The position numbers were made by a program, and so were the translations under genes. The notes under the pieces are model-generated. The model did not search any database and was not told where the DNA came from. It worked only from the letters and a program-made list of their open reading frames with translations. Of a DNA stretch of 16,970 nt, positions 14,568 to 16,970 are shown piece after piece (within the stretch, counting starts at the first letter, position 1; every line of letters starts with the position of its first letter). Origin of the DNA: JBGPYM01 sp041493205 (GTDB lineage: Bacteria > Bacteroidota > Ignavibacteria > UBA10030 > UBA6906); assembly GCA_041493205.1 (NCBI GenBank), contig JBGPYM010000035.1:1-16970 (forward strand). The letters are read 5' to 3'.

Positions 14568-15080
14568 GTGGACCGCGCGATCATTTCGGAGGTCCATTTC
14601 GACCCCGAACGGCTGGCGAAGTTTCTCGTGGAGGACAAGAAGCAGAATCCGAGCAACTACGCGATCATGACGATTTCCGAGGGCGCGCAGATGGTGGGGG
14701 GCAAGATCGTGGAATACGGACAGGCGGACGCATACGGGCACAAAAAGCTGGGGGGCATCGGCGCGATCACAGGAGACGCGCTGCAGAAGATCACAGGGAA
14801 TCACATCATTTACCAGCAGGTCGCGTATCTCATGCGGAGCGGGGAACCCGACGCGCTCGACCGCATGGTGGCAATCAGTTACGCAAGCCTCGCGACCGAC
14901 CTTGTGCTCCGTGGTGAGTTCGGCAAGCTGGTCGCTCTCCGGGAGGGAAAATATACGGTCGTTCCGATTGACACGATCTCACAGGGAAAGAAGACGGTGG
15001 ATGTTGCGGAGCTGTACGACAGCGAGAACTACCGGCCGAAGGTGTCGCACATCCTGGCGAAGCCGATGTTCCTCTACTAA
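14568..15080 (+). CDS. Phosphofructokinase, C-terminal fragment after the TAG
   Basis: This fragment is in the same frame as the N-terminal half; the frame is open from 14514. The first possible restart is GTG 14568, giving 170 residues, and no ribosome site is evident there. It contains the rest of the fructose 6-phosphate domain: IISEVHFDPERLAKFL, MTISEGAQMVGGK, KLGGIGAITGDAL and YLMRSGEPDALDRMVA, the counterpart of the Q-R-G-G-x-P-x-x-x-D-R helix. Conservation is undiminished, which argues against an old pseudogene. Whether it is translated separately is unknown. Confidence 0.6.
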   Translation: MDRAIISEVHFDPERLAKFLVEDKKQNPSNYAIMTISEGAQMVGGKIVEYGQADAYGHKKLGGIGAITGDALQKITGNHIIYQQVAYLMRSGEPDALDRMVAISYASLATDLVLRGEFGKLVALREGKYTVVPIDTISQGKKTVDVAELYDSENYRPKVSHILAKPMFLY

Positions 15081-15108
15081 GAAGATTCATCGCAGAGACG
15101 CTGAGAAA

Positions 15109-15136
15109 AGAGAAGAGAGAAGAGAGAAAAGAGAAA
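15109..15136. repeat. Tandem heptanucleotide repeat (AGAGAAN)x4
   Basis: Four copies of AGAGAAN (N = G, G, A, A) lie between the convergent phosphofructokinase and Sel1-repeat genes, with degenerate units on each side. It is the same unit as at 4509-4543. Just before it, CGCAGAGACGCTGAG (15091-15105) is a separate purine-rich motif. Confidence 0.8.
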
Positions 15137-15150
15137 AGCAAAAAGAGATT

Positions 15151-16704
15151 TTAATCGGGCATGGTGAATTCGGCGTCGTCGGGCCTGACGGCATCATGCA
15201 TCCTCCGGAGGGCGCGGTAGGCGTCCTGGCTCCCCCTGACCGAAGCCGCCCTGTAGTACCGGGCGGCTTCTGCTTTTTGCGGGGCGACCCCCGTCCCGGT
15301 TTCGAAGCAATATCCTAAGCCGAACTCCGCCAGGACCGACCCCTGGTCTGCCGCCGCGACGAGCACGGCCGGGGCTGATCCCCGTCCCGCCGTATCTTCC
15401 GGCGACCTGAGGGAAGTGAGCGCAAGCCGGACCTTCGCATCGAGACTCCCCCGCCGTGCCGCCTCCTGCCAGGCGGCAATGGCCCTGTCCATGTTCTGGG
15501 GGATCCAGCGTCCTGCATAATAGCACAGCCCCTCTTCCACGAGCGACGGGAGGAAACCCTCGTCTGCCGACTTCACAAGCATCTGGAACGCCTGTGCCGG
15601 CGTAATAAACGCGTGGGCCTGCATGAGTGCGGCGTCGAATCCGAGGGCGGAGATGCCGGCCCAGGCGAACCGGGCTTCGGGATTTCCTGCGGATGCGGCA
15701 GAAGTGATATGTGCGATGGTCCCTTTTTCCTGCAGGAAATTCCAGAGCAACTCACCCGCCCGGGGCGAATCGACGCGGATCGCGCGGCAATAATACGAAG
15801 CCGCCTTCACTGCGTCCTTCGGAACGCCGGTCCCCTTCTCGTGTGCTCTCCCCAGAAGAGTCAGTGCCTCCGGACTCCCGGCATCGGCCGCCTGACGGAC
15901 CCCTGCCATGGTCGCGGAATCCGTCGCGAGTTCTCCCTCGAGGAGTTTCGACATCCCGAGCGCGCGTTTCAACGCGGGTCCTGCCGTGCGGATGGCCTCG
16001 CGGAGGAGCAGGCTGTCGCTCATCGCCTCCGAAGTGTCGGCCTGAATATCCAGAAAGACCATGGCAGGATTGGACGGCGCTCCCCGGGCATGCAGCGTAT
16101 CCTCGGCTTTCCTGCTGCTTCGTTGTTTCTCCAGACGAACGAGCGCTTCTTTCGCGGGGGCGTACCCCGAGTCGGCCGCGCTTTTGATCCAGGCGAGGGC
16201 CGAGTCGTCGTTGCGCGGAACCACCAGATCTTCGGTGAGGAACTGCGCCATCGCAAATTCAGCTTCGGGCATTTTCCGTTCCGCGCAGTAGAAGAAATTC
16301 CGGTACGCGGCAAACGGGTCCCAGTCAACGCCCCAGCCGTGATAGTTCAGGATGGCTTCGTTAAAGCGCGCGGGAACATATCCCTGGTCTGACGCCTTTT
16401 TGATCCAGACGGCTGCCTTGACGGTATCGGGCGCCGCGCCTCTTCCAAACAGATAGCGGAGGCCGAGCTCATGTTGCGCCAGCATGTCTCCCGCATTCGC
16501 CCTGCGCGTGACGAGGAAGGTTTGCCAGATCTGATACAGGGCATCGGAGGGTTCAATCAGGGGGGGATCAGGAGGGGGGCGGTATTTCTTGAACACCGGA
16601 CTACCCGGCGTCGTCTGACCGCAGGCGATCGCGGCACACAGACAGAATGCGGCAGTGCACACGAGTGCACGCCACACGGGTACCCGGACCGGCATTGGGG
16701 TCAT
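15151..16704 (-). CDS. Exported Sel1-like repeat (TPR-type) protein
   Basis: From ATG 16704 the product is 517 residues. An N-terminal signal segment (VWRALVCTAAFCLCAAIACG) indicates export; AIAC is an imperfect lipobox. The rest is Sel1-like helical repeats of about 36 residues, for example AQHELGLRYLFGRGAAPDTVKAAVW split over 76-100, SPEALTLLGRAHEKGTGVPK at 277-296 and LAEFGLGYCFETGTGVAPQK at 458-477, each followed by an A-x-x-(Y/W) helix. Such repeats bind proteins; no enzyme motif is visible. The start is fixed by an ATGA overlap with the upstream permease stop, which suggests translational coupling. A longer frame to 16749 lies inside the permease gene. The partner is not known. Confidence 0.88.
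   Translation of the reverse strand: MTPMPVRVPVWRALVCTAAFCLCAAIACGQTTPGSPVFKKYRPPPDPPLIEPSDALYQIWQTFLVTRRANAGDMLAQHELGLRYLFGRGAAPDTVKAAVWIKKASDQGYVPARFNEAILNYHGWGVDWDPFAAYRNFFYCAERKMPEAEFAMAQFLTEDLVVPRNDDSALAWIKSAADSGYAPAKEALVRLEKQRSSRKAEDTLHARGAPSNPAMVFLDIQADTSEAMSDSLLLREAIRTAGPALKRALGMSKLLEGELATDSATMAGVRQAADAGSPEALTLLGRAHEKGTGVPKDAVKAASYYCRAIRVDSPRAGELLWNFLQEKGTIAHITSAASAGNPEARFAWAGISALGFDAALMQAHAFITPAQAFQMLVKSADEGFLPSLVEEGLCYYAGRWIPQNMDRAIAAWQEAARRGSLDAKVRLALTSLRSPEDTAGRGSAPAVLVAAADQGSVLAEFGLGYCFETGTGVAPQKAEAARYYRAASVRGSQDAYRALRRMHDAVRPDDAEFTMPD
15242..15277 (+). terminator. Terminator-like hairpin facing the phosphofructokinase operon, inside the Sel1 gene
   Basis: GAAGCCGCCC (15242-15251) and GGGCGGCTTC (15261-15270) form a perfect 10-bp stem with a 9-nt loop, followed on the plus strand by TGCTTTTT. 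It lies 160 nt past the phosphofructokinase stop, within the convergent coding sequence. The arms encode the Ala-rich EAA and RAAS of a Sel1 helix, so chance is possible. Confidence 0.35.
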
Positions 16705-16970
16705 TCGTACCGGAGAGCCTCGATGGGATCGAGATTCGCTGCCTTCCATGCGGGATAGACGCCAAAGACAAGGCCCGTGACGGCGGACATGCCTAAGCCC
16801 ATACCGACCCAGAACGGCGTCACCAGGTACTTCGTGTCCGATCCGCCGATCTCGAACACCCTCGCGATCTGGATCGCACCCACGCCGGCGAGCACGCCGA
16901 GCGCACCGCCGATCGTTGTCACAACCAGCGCCTCGATGACGAATTGCATGAGAATGTCGAGTCGTTTGGC
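16701..16970 (-). CDS. ABC transporter permease, MacB/FtsX family, C-terminal end (partial)
   Basis: The frame enters from the window edge and gives the last 89 residues (the AKRLDILMQFVIEALVV start is internal). Two transmembrane helices are visible, VVTTIGGALGVLAGVGAIQI and VGMGLGMSAVTGLVFGVYP. The end, YPAWKAANLDPIEALRYE, is the characteristic C-terminus of MacB-type FtsX permeases, which act with an ATPase and often a periplasmic adaptor to move lipoproteins, peptides or drugs across or out of the inner membrane. The substrate cannot be told from this piece. Its TGA overlaps the start of the Sel1-repeat gene by ATGA, so the two are likely one operon. Confidence 0.9.
   Translation of the reverse strand, partial: AKRLDILMQFVIEALVVTTIGGALGVLAGVGAIQIARVFEIGGSDTKYLVTPFWVGMGLGMSAVTGLVFGVYPAWKAANLDPIEALRYE

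Larger units (their letters stand above)
13920..15080 (+). pseudogene. pfkA: 6-phosphofructokinase reading frame interrupted by one in-frame TAG
   Basis: Read through codon 198 (TAG 14511-14513), this frame gives a complete phosphofructokinase of 386 codons, with no frameshift on either side. It should phosphorylate fructose 6-phosphate in glycolysis. GGDD (132-135) and PKTMDND (154-160, catalytic Asp158) carry the Asp and Lys that mark PPi-using enzymes rather than the GGDG and PGTIDND of typical ATP enzymes, though some ATP enzymes share PKT. The TAG sits where homologues have Glu in the V-E-(V/L)-(M/F)-G-R substrate loop, and LFGRNSG follows at once. One GAG-to-TAG change explains it. AAGGAG lies 7 nt before ATG 13920. 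It could be a sequencing or assembly error, a fresh nonsense mutation or a read-through codon. The intact downstream half favours an error or a very recent change. Confidence 0.85.

Overview
Organism: the window is GC-rich and gene-dense. It probably comes from the Bacteroidota/Chlorobi/Ignavibacteria assemblage. The best evidence is the protein encoded at 5765-7741, which ends in a type IX secretion (T9SS) sorting domain opening with LQNYPNPFNPST. A tandem DUF2911 protein and two putative promoters of the form TTG-N20-TAnnTT, which resemble the Bacteroidota housekeeping promoter, fit the same group. No rRNA, tRNA, insertion sequence or CRISPR array was seen.

Layout: (1) 1-1896 (+) is the 3' part of a polytopic DUF2339 membrane protein gene. 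(2) 2034-5555 (+) is a tight operon: ECF sigma factor, membrane-anchored zinc-type anti-sigma factor, a secreted TPR/HEAT protein and a secreted double-PDZ protein without a protease domain. The first three genes overlap by ATGA. An ECF-like promoter next to a perfect inverted repeat lies just upstream. (3) 5556-5764 is a small cluster of palindromic intergenic repeats ending in a strong terminator for the minus-strand gene. (4) 5765-7741 (-) encodes the T9SS cargo protein. (5) 7742-8077 is a divergent intergenic region with a candidate promoter, an upstream direct repeat and a leader hairpin. (6) 8078-12021 (+) encodes an aldehyde dehydrogenase, a lipoprotein with two PsbP-like domains, a YbjQ/UPF0145 protein and a secreted protein with two DUF2911 domains. 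(7) 12188-15080 (+) encodes a Rossmann-fold (SDR-like) protein of unknown function, followed 16 nt later by a phosphofructokinase whose frame is broken by one in-frame TAG. (8) 15151-16970 (-) holds a Sel1-repeat exported protein coupled by ATGA to the C-terminus of a MacB/FtsX-type ABC permease that runs off the window.

How the genes may work together: genes 2034-5555 look like a self-regulating envelope-response unit, in which a sigma factor is held by its anti-sigma and co-expressed with two periplasmic scaffold or sensor-like proteins. The phosphofructokinase has the GGDD and PKT signatures of the PPi-dependent type and may be co-transcribed with the Rossmann protein. Most other genes are ordinary housekeeping or envelope genes.

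Most notable observations: the amber codon replacing the expected Glu of the phosphofructokinase E-(L/V)-(F/M)-G-R motif; the same AGAGAAN heptanucleotide tandem repeat at two gene junctions about 10.6 kb apart; and the compact sigma/anti-sigma/HEAT/PDZ operon with a readable promoter. I did not find convincing evidence of an entirely new system.
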